From Gammaproteobacteria bacterium (lineage in GTDB: Bacteria; Pseudomonadota; Gammaproteobacteria; Steroidobacterales; Steroidobacteraceae): a stretch of 56,158 bases of DNA. Each line of letters begins with the position of its first letter. Positions within the stretch are counted from its first letter, which is position 1. The translations under genes were made by a program, and so were the position numbers. The notes under the pieces were generated by a model. It was not told where the DNA came from. It did not search any database and worked only from the letters and a program-made list of their open reading frames with translations. The DNA is taken from contig JANXYK010000002.1 of the NCBI GenBank assembly GCA_025350055.1, positions 1 through 56,158 of the forward strand, in the 5' to 3' direction. Below are positions 19,332 through 27,055 of this stretch, piece after piece.

Positions 19332-20459
19332 ATGACTCATGCGCGTGCTGTTGCCACATCGCTGCTGCTGACGCTGATTTGCCGGGCGCCCCTGGCGCTG
19401 GCCGCGGCGCCCGCCGCAACTGCCGCGCCAGACGCGCAGCAGCTGATCCGCGCGCTGCAGATCCGCGTTGCCGACCAGCCGGTGCGGACGCGCCCAGGCT
19501 GGCGCTCGCCCAAGCTCATCCTGCTCAGCAGCGATGTGTGGTCGCACCGCGAGGCCTTCCAGAAGGTGGCGCCAGAGGTGCGCTTTGTCGAATGGAATGC
19601 CAGCACCGCGGCGCGCGATCTGGGCGCAGCCGATGCGGCCATTGACATCTGCGCGCCCAAGGTGCTCGAGCAGGCGCCGCAACTGCAGTGGGTGCAGTCG
19701 CTGTGGGCAGGCGTCGAGCGCTGCGTGCATGAGAAAGTGGTGCAGGATCGCCATCTGCTGGTCACCAACATGCAACGCGTCGCCGGCCCCAGCATGGCCG
19801 AGCACGTGCTGGCGATGATGCTGGCGCTGAGTCGCCAGCTGCCGTATTTCCTCTCTGAGCAGCAGCACGCGCGTTGGGCCGATACAGCGGCGATGCCGGA
19901 GCTTTCGGACCTCAACGGCAAGACCGTGCTGATCGTCGGCCTGGGCGGCATCGGCACCGAGGTCGCGCAGCGCGCGCGCGCATTCGGCATGCGCGTGATC
20001 GCCACACGCGCCAGCGATCGCAACGGCCCCGACTACGTGAGCTACGTGGGCCTGCCAGAGGAATTGCCGACGCTGGCGGTCGACGCCGACTACATCGTCA
20101 ACTGCGCACCTCTGACGGCGCAGACCACCGGCATCTTCAACAAGGCCTTCTTTGCATTGCTGAAGCCCTCGGCCTATTTCATCAGCGTGGGTCGCGGGCA
20201 GAGCACCGTGACCACGGATCTCATCGAGGCGCTGCAATCGCACCGCATCGCTGGCGCGGGCCTCGATGTCACCGATCCCGAGCCGCTCCCTGCCGACAGC
20301 CCGCTCTGGCATCTGCCCCATGTCGTGATCACGCCGCACATTTCGGCAGTGACCCCGCTGGCCGAGGAAGTGCGCTGGACTCTGCTGCTGGATAACCTGC
20401 GTCGCTACGTGGCCGGTGAGCCGATGCTTTCGGTGGTGGACATCAGCAAGGGCTATTGA
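19332..20459 (+). CDS. D-2-hydroxyacid dehydrogenase with signal peptide
   Basis: A 375-residue NAD(P)-dependent D-isomer 2-hydroxyacid dehydrogenase. The Rossmann motif GLGGIGTE is at ~203-210 and the catalytic residues are Arg288 (SVGRGQ), Glu317 (DPEPLP) and His336 (ITPHIS). Basic residues after the second strand (ATRAS) hint at NADP(H). Residues 1 to ~25 (SLLLTLICRAPLALAAA) form a clear export signal, which is unexpected for a nucleotide-dependent enzyme. I choose ATG 19332, seven bases from AAGGGAG; ATG 19326 is only one base away. Without the signal it resembles GhrA-type glyoxylate/hydroxypyruvate reductases. Confidence 0.88.
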   Translation: MTHARAVATSLLLTLICRAPLALAAAPAATAAPDAQQLIRALQIRVADQPVRTRPGWRSPKLILLSSDVWSHREAFQKVAPEVRFVEWNASTAARDLGAADAAIDICAPKVLEQAPQLQWVQSLWAGVERCVHEKVVQDRHLLVTNMQRVAGPSMAEHVLAMMLALSRQLPYFLSEQQHARWADTAAMPELSDLNGKTVLIVGLGGIGTEVAQRARAFGMRVIATRASDRNGPDYVSYVGLPEELPTLAVDADYIVNCAPLTAQTTGIFNKAFFALLKPSAYFISVGRGQSTVTTDLIEALQSHRIAGAGLDVTDPEPLPADSPLWHLPHVVITPHISAVTPLAEEVRWTLLLDNLRRYVAGEPMLSVVDISKGY

Positions 20460-20463
20460 GTAC

Positions 20464-20496
20464 TTGCAATGGCCGCGAACCCTATGTAGACTTACA
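20464..20496 (+). promoter_or_regulatory. Promoter and candidate PadR operator, leaderless layout
   Basis: TTGCAA (20464-20469) and TAGACT (20487-20492) are separated by 17 bases and would start transcription at about 20499-20500, the A of the PadR start codon. No Shine-Dalgarno sequence precedes that codon. A perfect TGTA-N4-TACA inverted repeat (20485-20496) covers the -10 box and would suit autorepression by the PadR protein. Motifs are visible; function is inferred. Confidence 0.5.
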
Positions 20497-20499
20497 ACT

Positions 20500-20805
20500 A
20501 TGGGTAAGCAAGACCGCGATGTGAGGATGTCCCTCCAGACGCTGCGGGTGCTGGAGGCCTTCCTGGAAGATCCCGCCGGCGAGCTCGCCGGCGCCGACGT
20601 GCAGAAGCTGGGCCACCTGGCCTCGGGCACGCTCTACCCGATCCTGTTGCGCCTTGAATCCGCGGGCTGGCTGCTCAGCCGCTGGGAAGAGGTCGACCCC
20701 ACCAGCGTCGGCCGTCCGCGCCGCCGCCTCTACCGACTGACACCGACCGGCCAGCGTCGGGCCAGCGAAGTCTTTGCCACCTTCAGCAGAGGAGTGCTCG
20801 CATGA
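20500..20805 (+). CDS. PadR-family transcriptional regulator
   Basis: A 101-residue winged-helix regulator of the short PadR type. LGHLASGTLYPILLRLESAGWLLSRWEE is the recognition helix and wing region, and GRPRRRLYRLTPTGQRRA the C-terminal part of the wing. I start at the ATG at 20500 (MGKQDRDVRMSLQ) although the frame is open to 20416, because the family N-terminus begins there. Its stop overlaps the next gene's ATG (ATGA). PadR genes are often followed by a membrane-protein gene that they regulate; here that partner has a TonB-like C-terminus. Confidence 0.9.
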   Translation: MGKQDRDVRMSLQTLRVLEAFLEDPAGELAGADVQKLGHLASGTLYPILLRLESAGWLLSRWEEVDPTSVGRPRRRLYRLTPTGQRRASEVFATFSRGVLA

Positions 20806-21668
20806 ACCCTCGCGACAATCCATTGGCATGCTGGTTGGTCTCCCGCGCGGCACGCCACGCGCCGCCGGAACTCGCGGCCAGACTCGAGGAGGAATGGCTG
20901 GCGGACCTGAGTGCGCGGCGCAGCGCGCTGTCGCAGTTCGCCTTTGCGCTCGGCTGCGGCTGGGCCACGCAGGTGATCGCGCACGATGCCATCGTGCTCG
21001 GCGCGAACGCGCGCGGCGTGGTCGGCGGGCAAGCTGCGCTGAGCGCGTTCGCACCCGCTGAGCTCTCACCCGGCTCAAACCGTTCCACCGTAGTGATGCT
21101 AGTGCTGGCGCTGCACGTGGTGGTGATCTACGCGTTCCTGGTGGGAATTATTCCGCCACTGCACCCCGATCCGCCGCCGACAATCATCACGGCCACGATG
21201 TCGCACGACCCCACGACACCGACCAGGACGCCGCCCGGGCCCGTGGTCGACACGACGTGGCAACACACCCTTGATCCTTTAGACCCTGGTCGTCTCGTCA
21301 TTTCGTTCACGCAGGAGGCGCCTCCGAATACCGGGGACCTGCAGATTGGCTCCGGTGTCGAACATCCGCAGGCCATCGCGCGCGTGCTGGGCGGTCCCGG
21401 AATCGGTTTCCCCAACACTGACAGCTACTACCCTGCTGGCGCCAGGCGAGATGGCGAAACCGGTGCGGTGGGCGTCAGGGTCTGCGTCGATGAGCGCGGC
21501 CGGCTGCAAAGTGATCCGACGATTGCGGATACTTCTGGCAGTGCGCGACTCGATCAGGGTGCGCTGGCACTGGCACGGGCGGGCTCAGGTCACTACCGCA
21601 GCACCACCGAAGACGGCAAGCCCGTGAGTTCCTGCTACGCGTATCGCGTGCGCTTCCAGATACGCTAG
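20802..21668 (+). CDS. PadR-coupled membrane protein with TonB-like C-terminal domain
   Basis: A 288-residue protein. The first ~70 residues (RLEEEWLADLSARRSALSQFAFALGCGW) resemble the short domain often encoded beside PadR regulators. A single membrane helix follows at about 93-115 (VVMLVLALHVVVIYAFLVGI), then a Pro/Thr-rich spacer. The C-terminal domain (~205-288, with GAVGVRVCVDERGRLQ and GSGHYRSTTEDGKPV) resembles TonB C-terminal domains. This is the topology of a TonB energy transducer, N-terminus inside and C-terminus periplasmic, but no ExbB/ExbD gene is nearby. Coupling to PadR by an ATGA overlap indicates co-regulation. Confidence 0.8.
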   Translation: MNPRDNPLACWLVSRAARHAPPELAARLEEEWLADLSARRSALSQFAFALGCGWATQVIAHDAIVLGANARGVVGGQAALSAFAPAELSPGSNRSTVVMLVLALHVVVIYAFLVGIIPPLHPDPPPTIITATMSHDPTTPTRTPPGPVVDTTWQHTLDPLDPGRLVISFTQEAPPNTGDLQIGSGVEHPQAIARVLGGPGIGFPNTDSYYPAGARRDGETGAVGVRVCVDERGRLQSDPTIADTSGSARLDQGALALARAGSGHYRSTTEDGKPVSSCYAYRVRFQIR

Positions 21669-21711
21669 CGCGCGAACGTAAACACGCGGGCGCAATCGCG
21701 CCGGCGCGCGT

Positions 21712-22140
21712 CTATACCAGCAGCGCGAGCTGCGGCACCGCGCCGCCCGCGGCGCGTGCATACACGATCGCGTTCTGTCCGTACTTGCGACCCAGCCCAC
21801 AGGCCGCATCGAAGGCAATGCCCAGCACCAGCAGGCTCGGTTCCGGCGCCCAGCTGGCATCCGCGCCCACGCCTTCCCCATAGAGCAGACGCCAGCCCCG
21901 CTCGATCACTTCGCTCGCGAGTGCGCGTTGCGCCGCTTCATTGCGCGCACTACTGGTCGGCTCGCTGCGCGGATTCCAGGCCGTGATGTACGCCGCTGCG
22001 CTCACCTTGAAATGCTGCATGCATTCGAGCAAGGCAGCGCAGGCCTGATCTACATGCAGCGTGAAGGCGTACCCCGCATCAGCCACGCGATATTCGGTGC
22101 GCCGATAGTGTTCGACCAGCGTGGGATCGAGCGCGCTCAC
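21712..22140 (-). CDS. DUF3293 domain protein
   Basis: A 142-residue cytosolic protein with the DUF3293 features AAYITAWNPRSEPTSSARNEAAQRAL, EPSLLVLGIAFDAACGLGRKYGQNAIVYA and a short C-terminal strand. Length is normal for the family. Function is unknown. It is convergent with the TonB-like gene, 43 bases away. Confidence 0.85.
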   Translation of the reverse strand: MSALDPTLVEHYRRTEYRVADAGYAFTLHVDQACAALLECMQHFKVSAAAYITAWNPRSEPTSSARNEAAQRALASEVIERGWRLLYGEGVGADASWAPEPSLLVLGIAFDAACGLGRKYGQNAIVYARAAGGAVPQLALLV

Positions 22141-22302
22141 TCGGGCTCAATCGCGCAGGCGGACATTGACGGTGACAGGATTCCGCAGGGGAAGTCTCAT
22201 AGCTACCGGCCAATCATACCGGGCGCTGCAACTTTTGGCCTGCTGCCGGGTTTTACCCCTATCGCAGCGACGCCTACAGGCAACGCGGCACCACTTACGA
22301 AC

Positions 22303-22319
22303 CACCTGGAACCCAGGTG
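22303..22319 (+). promoter_or_regulatory. Inverted repeat just upstream of an RBS
   Basis: CACCTGG and CCAGGTG form a perfect 7-bp inverted repeat with a three-base spacer, ending one base before the AGGAG of the next small gene. In RNA it would make a compact hairpin next to the ribosome-binding site, and in DNA a dyad operator. Either role is inference. Confidence 0.4.
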
Positions 22320-22331
22320 CAGGAGACCAAA

Positions 22332-22514
22332 ATGAACAACTCAACGATCCGTCACCCCTTTGCCGTCCGTGCCGCCCTGCTCAGCATGCTGATCACCAGC
22401 ACGATGGCTCTGATCCCCACGCTTGCCGGCGCGGGTGTGAACCGCGACACGCACAATGGGCAGATGGTGCAGTCGGTGGCCGCAGCTGCGCAGCATGTGA
22501 ACGTCGCGCGTTGA
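22332..22514 (+). CDS. Small exported peptide (60 residues)
   Basis: Starts MNNSTIRHPFAVRAALLSML with an ideal AGGAG six bases upstream of the ATG. Residues ~12-34 are a signal peptide (LLSMLITSTMALIPTLAGAG). Only about 26 residues (VNRDTHNGQMVQSVAAAAQHVNVAR) would remain after cleavage. A hairpin follows the stop. I do not recognise a family. The ribosome-binding site plus signal peptide make a real gene likely. Confidence 0.65.
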   Translation: MNNSTIRHPFAVRAALLSMLITSTMALIPTLAGAGVNRDTHNGQMVQSVAAAAQHVNVAR

Positions 22515-22544
22515 AGCAGCGAGCCAAAGGCCCGCTTCACGGTA

Positions 22545-22576
22545 GCCAGCTCCGTTTATCCCCAGACGGAGCTGGC
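22545..22576. terminator. Bidirectional hairpin between convergent genes
   Basis: GCCAGCTCCGT (22545-22555) and its exact complement (22566-22576) form an 11-bp stem with a 10-base loop. It sits between the small exported peptide and the convergent zinc-finger gene, whose stop codon is two bases away. No T-run follows on either side, so termination would be weak or the hairpin may protect 3' ends. Confidence 0.5.
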
Positions 22577-22577
22577 C

Positions 22578-22844
22578 CTACCGAAGCTGGCTGTCCTTGC
22601 TGCCACGGCGGTTGTAGCCGCTGAACTGCTCGGCCTCGCGGTCTTCGGCTTCCTGGCAGCGAATGCACAGCCGCACACCCGGAATTGCCAGCCGGCGCGC
22701 CTCGGGAATATCACCACCGCAGCTGGCGCAATGAGTCAACGCAGGGCCCTGGGGCAGCCGACTGCGAGCACGCAGGATGCCATCCTTCACGGTCGCGTCG
22801 ATCTGCTCCTGAACCGCGCCCTCGCCTGCCCATCCGGTAGCCAT
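22578..22844 (-). CDS. DksA/TraR-type C4 zinc-finger protein (YbiI-like)
   Basis: An 88-residue protein starting MATGWAGEGAVQEQID with a four-cysteine zinc finger, CASC...CIRC (THCASCGGDIPEARR and GVRLCIRCQEAEDR). This matches the short YbiI branch of the DksA/TraR family, which lacks the long DksA coiled coil. DksA itself binds RNA polymerase with ppGpp; the short members have no settled role. Its gene ends with TAG. Confidence 0.92.
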   Translation of the reverse strand: MATGWAGEGAVQEQIDATVKDGILRARSRLPQGPALTHCASCGGDIPEARRLAIPGVRLCIRCQEAEDREAEQFSGYNRRGSKDSQLR

Positions 22845-22865
22845 GGATTCATTCTAGCGTAAAAG

Positions 22866-24074
22866 TCAGAGTGTGGACGTTGAGGGCACGACCAGCGGCG
22901 GCCACTCCTGCGACACGCCCTCGTACAGGCTCACGGTCTTTTCGAGGCGCACCGTGCCATCGCACACGGCGATCGAGTGGGGCTTGCCGGGCTCGTAGCC
23001 CGTCCACAGCGACACACCGGCATACGCACCATCCTTGCGCAGGATGTAATAAGTCATGTCGACATACTTGAGCCGATCCATGTCGCCGTTGTAGTTGCGC
23101 ACGATGCGCTTCAAGGTTTCCATGCCGGCATCGAAGGGCGACATGCCCTTGCGCATGTTCTCGATGATGCTGTGTGCGCCGGCCACCTTGATGTTCTCTT
23201 CGCCACTGCCCGTCGCGCCCGCCGAGCCTACATCCTGATCGGTGTAGCAACCGGCGCCGATGATGGGCGAATCGCCGCAACGCCCTGGCAATTTCCAGGC
23301 GAGGCCACTCGTGGTCGTGCAGCCCGACATCTCGCCCTTCGCACTGAGTGCCGAGCAATGAATGGTGCCAGTAGGCGGAAACACGATCTTGCGAATTGCG
23401 GCCTGCTGCAAATCAGGCGCGATACCCAGATCTTGCGCGAGCGCCTGCAAGCGCTGGTATTCGCGTGAGGCATCGCTGGTGTGCAGTCGTTGCCGGAGTC
23501 TGTCCTTCCATGACGGATCGGCGAGACCCGGGCCCCACCAGTCCGCGTGCGATTCCTTCCACAGCAGCCAGACCTTGCGCGAATCTTCGGTCAGCAGGTC
23601 TTCGCGCTTAAAGCCGCGCGCCACCGCGAAGCGCTCCGCGCCCTCTCCAACCAGCATTACGTGCCCGGTATGCAGCATGACTTCACGCGCCAGTCGCGAC
23701 ACATTGCGGATATTGCGCACGCCGCCGACCGCCGCCGCACGACGCGAGGGGCCGTGCATGCAACTGGCGTCGAGTTCGACCACGCCTTCTTCGTTGGGCA
23801 AGCCGCCGAGGCCCACGCTGTCATCGCCCGGATCGTCTTCGGGACCACGCACCACGCTGAGCGTGGCATCGAGCGTATCGGCGCCTTCAACAAGCTGCCT
23901 ATAGCCCGCTTCTATATAAGGAAAGCCATTGCCCGCCGACACAATGATCGGCAACTTGGCCGCACGCATGCTCTGATGCGTATCGATGTTGCTGGCCGCG
24001 CTTGCGGACGTGACTGCCGGACCAGCGATTGTGCCTAGCGCTACGCCCGCGACGAATTCTCTGCGTGTCACCAT
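22866..24074 (-). CDS. Tat-exported glycosylasparaginase-type Ntn-hydrolase
   Basis: A 402-residue N4-(beta-N-acetylglucosaminyl)-L-asparaginase family protein, which cleaves the GlcNAc-Asn bond of glycopeptides or acts as asparaginase. Residues 1-26 are a twin-arginine signal (TRREFVAG then AGPAVTSASA). The autoprocessing site is the Thr at ~237 in TGTIHCSALSAKGEMSG, with the family core TTTSGLAWKLPGRCGDSPIIGAG after it. The usual residue just before the nucleophilic Thr is Asp in Flavobacterium enzymes (DTIG); here it is Gly (GTIH), so processing might differ. It lies upstream of a zinc-finger gene and downstream of the dimethylargininase gene. Confidence 0.88.
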   Translation of the reverse strand: MVTRREFVAGVALGTIAGPAVTSASAASNIDTHQSMRAAKLPIIVSAGNGFPYIEAGYRQLVEGADTLDATLSVVRGPEDDPGDDSVGLGGLPNEEGVVELDASCMHGPSRRAAAVGGVRNIRNVSRLAREVMLHTGHVMLVGEGAERFAVARGFKREDLLTEDSRKVWLLWKESHADWWGPGLADPSWKDRLRQRLHTSDASREYQRLQALAQDLGIAPDLQQAAIRKIVFPPTGTIHCSALSAKGEMSGCTTTSGLAWKLPGRCGDSPIIGAGCYTDQDVGSAGATGSGEENIKVAGAHSIIENMRKGMSPFDAGMETLKRIVRNYNGDMDRLKYVDMTYYILRKDGAYAGVSLWTGYEPGKPHSIAVCDGTVRLEKTVSLYEGVSQEWPPLVVPSTSTL

Positions 24075-24105
24075 GATCGCCTGCTCCCCCGTTCAGTCAT
24101 TATTT

Positions 24106-24903
24106 TCAGAACCGCAATGACAGGCAGCTCAGGCCGCCATCCATCTTCTGGAACTCGGACATTTCGAGCCTGATCGTGGCAATGCCCTGCGCCGCGAGCA
24201 CGGCCGCCATGCGCGGGAAGCCACTGGCGATCAGCACCTTGTCGTTCACACGCACGCAGTTGGCGGCGTAGCTCTCGCTGCGATCGACTTCGATGCGTTC
24301 GATGCCGGCGAGCGCGCCAGCGAGTGCCCCGGCGCGCGGCATGCCCGGTGCGACCATCATGCGCTGGTCGCCGAGGTAGGAAATGCCGGACTTCAGATGC
24401 AGCAAGCCTGGCACCGTGCGCACGTCGATGAGTGAGGCGCGATAGCCCTGTTGTCGCAGGATGTCGGCCAGTTGATTGGCCCCGTTTTCGTTGGTGCGCG
24501 CAGAAACGCCGATCAGGAAGTGCTCGTCCATCTGGCAGATGTCGCCACCATCCACGGTTCCAGGCGCCTGGATGTGCACGGGCTCGAGCCCCAACCCATG
24601 CAATGCAGCGACGATCGCCGGGACTTCGTCGGCGCGCGTCGGCGCCCCAGGCCGCGTCGCCACGGCAACACGCTGCGAAATCACCGCGGTATCTTCGACG
24701 AAGGTACTGTCCGGAAAGGCCTCATCCGGCGCCAGTTCCGTCACCTGCAGGCCGCAGCTACGCAGGGCCGCAATGTACGCCTGGTGCTGCGTGCGTGCCC
24801 GGGTCAACACCGGCGCCCCAAGCGCGGCGGCCGTCGTCAATCCGTTGACAAAAGAGGCGCCCGGCGGGCGGACAATCGCCTGCGTGAATCGCACTGGTGA
24901 CAT
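24106..24903 (-). CDS. Dimethylarginine dimethylaminohydrolase-type enzyme
   Basis: A 265-residue amidinotransferase-fold enzyme that hydrolyses methylated arginines to citrulline and a methylamine. The nucleophile Cys (~260) lies in GGLSCLSLRF at the extreme C-terminus, the catalytic His in GLLHLKSG, and the acid in TVDGGDI, where Asp replaces the Glu of the Pseudomonas enzyme as in mammalian DDAH. PDSTFVEDTAV is also conserved. It is followed by glycosylasparaginase, 31 bases away; both would free nitrogen from modified amino acids, a plausible shared scavenging role. Confidence 0.9.
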   Translation of the reverse strand: MSPVRFTQAIVRPPGASFVNGLTTAAALGAPVLTRARTQHQAYIAALRSCGLQVTELAPDEAFPDSTFVEDTAVISQRVAVATRPGAPTRADEVPAIVAALHGLGLEPVHIQAPGTVDGGDICQMDEHFLIGVSARTNENGANQLADILRQQGYRASLIDVRTVPGLLHLKSGISYLGDQRMMVAPGMPRAGALAGALAGIERIEVDRSESYAANCVRVNDKVLIASGFPRMAAVLAAQGIATIRLEMSEFQKMDGGLSCLSLRF

Positions 24904-24910
24904 TCGCTCA

Positions 24911-27055
24911 TTATAGCCCGCGCACTGTGAAGAACACGCGGTCTAGCGCCCGGCCGTTCGCATCCAGCAGGGCCAGCCGATAGGACCCGGGCTTCGGCGC
25001 CCACAGGTGGGCGCTCGCCGCATCGCCGACGGCCTCGTCGTTTAGCGTGAGACGCATGGAATTGCGCGCGCCGTTGGCCGCGAGCAGCACCCTCTGGTGC
25101 GAGGGCGGAATATCCGGATCCAGCGCGATGACCATGCCGTTCGCCGGGCTCTGGATCTTCGGCCGCGCACTGTCGGGTACCGCGACGACGCTCGTGAGCC
25201 CTGCCCCGGCACCACGCAGGAACCACTCGCGCCGATCAGCCTCGACGCGCGGCGAGAAGCGCACCTGGTGCGACTCCACGGCGGCCGGCGGTGCCGGAGC
25301 GGCGCCCGCACCACTTGGCTGCAGCGCGACCATCAGCTCGTGCCAGATCGGCGCCGCGCCGCTCACGCCACTCACCGCACGCATTGAATCGCCCTCGAAG
25401 TTACCCACCCACACTGCAATCGTGTAGCGGGTCGAGTAACCGACGCACCAGTTGTCGCGCATGTCTTCGCTAGTGCCGGTCTTGGCTGCGCTCCAAAATG
25501 GCGTCTTGAGCTGATTGTCGATTCCGAAGGTGATCGCTCGCGCCGTCGGGTCGGCGAGGATGTCCCCGACCATGAAACCGGCGTCGGCGGCCAGCACCGC
25601 GCGGCGTTGCTGCGCGACGGCCACCGTGGTGGCAGCCGGCGTCAGCGTGAGTGGCAGGAAGGTACCGCCGCTCGCCAGCGCGCGATAAGCCTGCGCCTGC
25701 TGCCACAACGAAACTTCGGCCGAGCCGAGCGCCAGCGCATAGCCGTAGAAATTCGCGTCCTGGCGAATGTCCTGGTATCCGAGCGCACGCAGCCGTTCGA
25801 GGAATGGGTCGATGCCCACAAGCACCAGCGTGCGTACGGCAGGAATGTTGAGCGAGCCAGCGAGTGCAGTGCGCACGCTTACCCAGCCTTTGTAGTCGTG
25901 CTCGTAGTCCTGGGGGATATACACGCCACTCGCGGTATCCAGGCTGATGGGTGCATCTTCAAGGAGTGAGGCTGTCGTGAGGTAGCGCTTTTCCAGCGCG
26001 AGCTCATAGAGAAAGGGTTTGAGCGTCGAGCCAGCCTGTCGCAGCGCCGTGACGCCATCGACCTCGCGCGAGCGCGAAGCGCTGCCGGCAGATGCCACGT
26101 AGGCCAGCACTTCTGCGCTGACATTGTCGACCACGATTGCCGCGCCATCGCGCACGTTGTGATCGGCGAGTGCAGCGAGCCGGCGCGCAACGATATCACT
26201 CGCCAGCCGCTGCGCGCCGGCGTCCAGCGTCGTTGTGCGTCGCTCGCCCGGTCTTGCCAGCAATCGCCGCGCGAGCTGCGGAGCGAGGTGCACGCCCGCC
26301 AATGGCCGCGAACTGCCCAGCATCGCATCGACGGCCGTCTGAATTTCCGGGCACGACACCTGTGGGTTCATGCCGCGCGCACGCGCGCAGGCGCGCCGCA
26401 CCAGCGCCTCGCGATCGGCATCAGGATTTGGCAGCAGTGCTGCAAGCGCGACACTCTCGGCGCTGCTGAGCGCTTCCGGCGCTTTGCCTGCCAGGCGCGC
26501 CGAGGCTGCGGCAATGCCCTGCACATCGCCCTTGTAACCCAGCAGGTTCACATAGGCTTCGAGGATGTCGGGCTTGCGCCAGTGGCGTTCGAGCGCGAGC
26601 GCCACCCGTACCTGCGCAAGCTTGTCAGCGATTGCCGCGAGGCCATGCCCGCGTGGCAAGGGATTCAACAAACGGGCGAGTTGCATGGTGATAGTGCTGG
26701 CGCCACGACGCCGGCCGGCCCACAGTTCATCGCGCAACGCACCGCCCACGGCCGACCAGTCCACGCCCGCATGCGAGTAGAAATGCCGATCCTCGCCGCT
26801 GATCAGGGCCGTGAGCAGTGCCGGTGACACTTGATCGAGCGGCGTCCAGGCGAGGCGCCGCACATCCATGCGTACGCGCCTGGAGTCAATTTCCACGCCA
26901 TGGCGATCGAGCAGCCAGGCATCCGAGGGTACAAAGCTTGAGCGTACCGCTTCGATCGTAGGTACCTGCGCCGTGTACAACCAGATCGCGATCGCGGCGG
27001 CAGCGAGCGCAGTCGAACCCACGATGGCGACTGACCAGCGCCAGGCGCGTGTCAT
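24911..27055 (-). CDS. pbpC: Penicillin-binding protein 1C
   Basis: A 714-residue bifunctional class A penicillin-binding protein of the PBP1C type, anchored in the inner membrane by a segment at ~9-28. The glycosyltransferase-51 domain has its catalytic Glu88 in GEDRHFYSHAG and the STITMQLARLL motif. The transpeptidase domain has the nucleophile Ser in GSTLKPF, SLN, and KTGTSEDMRDNW. The last ~90 residues are the C-terminal domain characteristic of PbpC. Its start overlaps the stop of the alpha-2-macroglobulin gene by four bases, the same pairing as E. coli yfhM-pbpC, thought to repair the wall when the cell is attacked. Confidence 0.95.
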   Translation of the reverse strand: MTRAWRWSVAIVGSTALAAAAIAIWLYTAQVPTIEAVRSSFVPSDAWLLDRHGVEIDSRRVRMDVRRLAWTPLDQVSPALLTALISGEDRHFYSHAGVDWSAVGGALRDELWAGRRRGASTITMQLARLLNPLPRGHGLAAIADKLAQVRVALALERHWRKPDILEAYVNLLGYKGDVQGIAAASARLAGKAPEALSSAESVALAALLPNPDADREALVRRACARARGMNPQVSCPEIQTAVDAMLGSSRPLAGVHLAPQLARRLLARPGERRTTTLDAGAQRLASDIVARRLAALADHNVRDGAAIVVDNVSAEVLAYVASAGSASRSREVDGVTALRQAGSTLKPFLYELALEKRYLTTASLLEDAPISLDTASGVYIPQDYEHDYKGWVSVRTALAGSLNIPAVRTLVLVGIDPFLERLRALGYQDIRQDANFYGYALALGSAEVSLWQQAQAYRALASGGTFLPLTLTPAATTVAVAQQRRAVLAADAGFMVGDILADPTARAITFGIDNQLKTPFWSAAKTGTSEDMRDNWCVGYSTRYTIAVWVGNFEGDSMRAVSGVSGAAPIWHELMVALQPSGAGAAPAPPAAVESHQVRFSPRVEADRREWFLRGAGAGLTSVVAVPDSARPKIQSPANGMVIALDPDIPPSHQRVLLAANGARNSMRLTLNDEAVGDAASAHLWAPKPGSYRLALLDANGRALDRVFFTVRGL

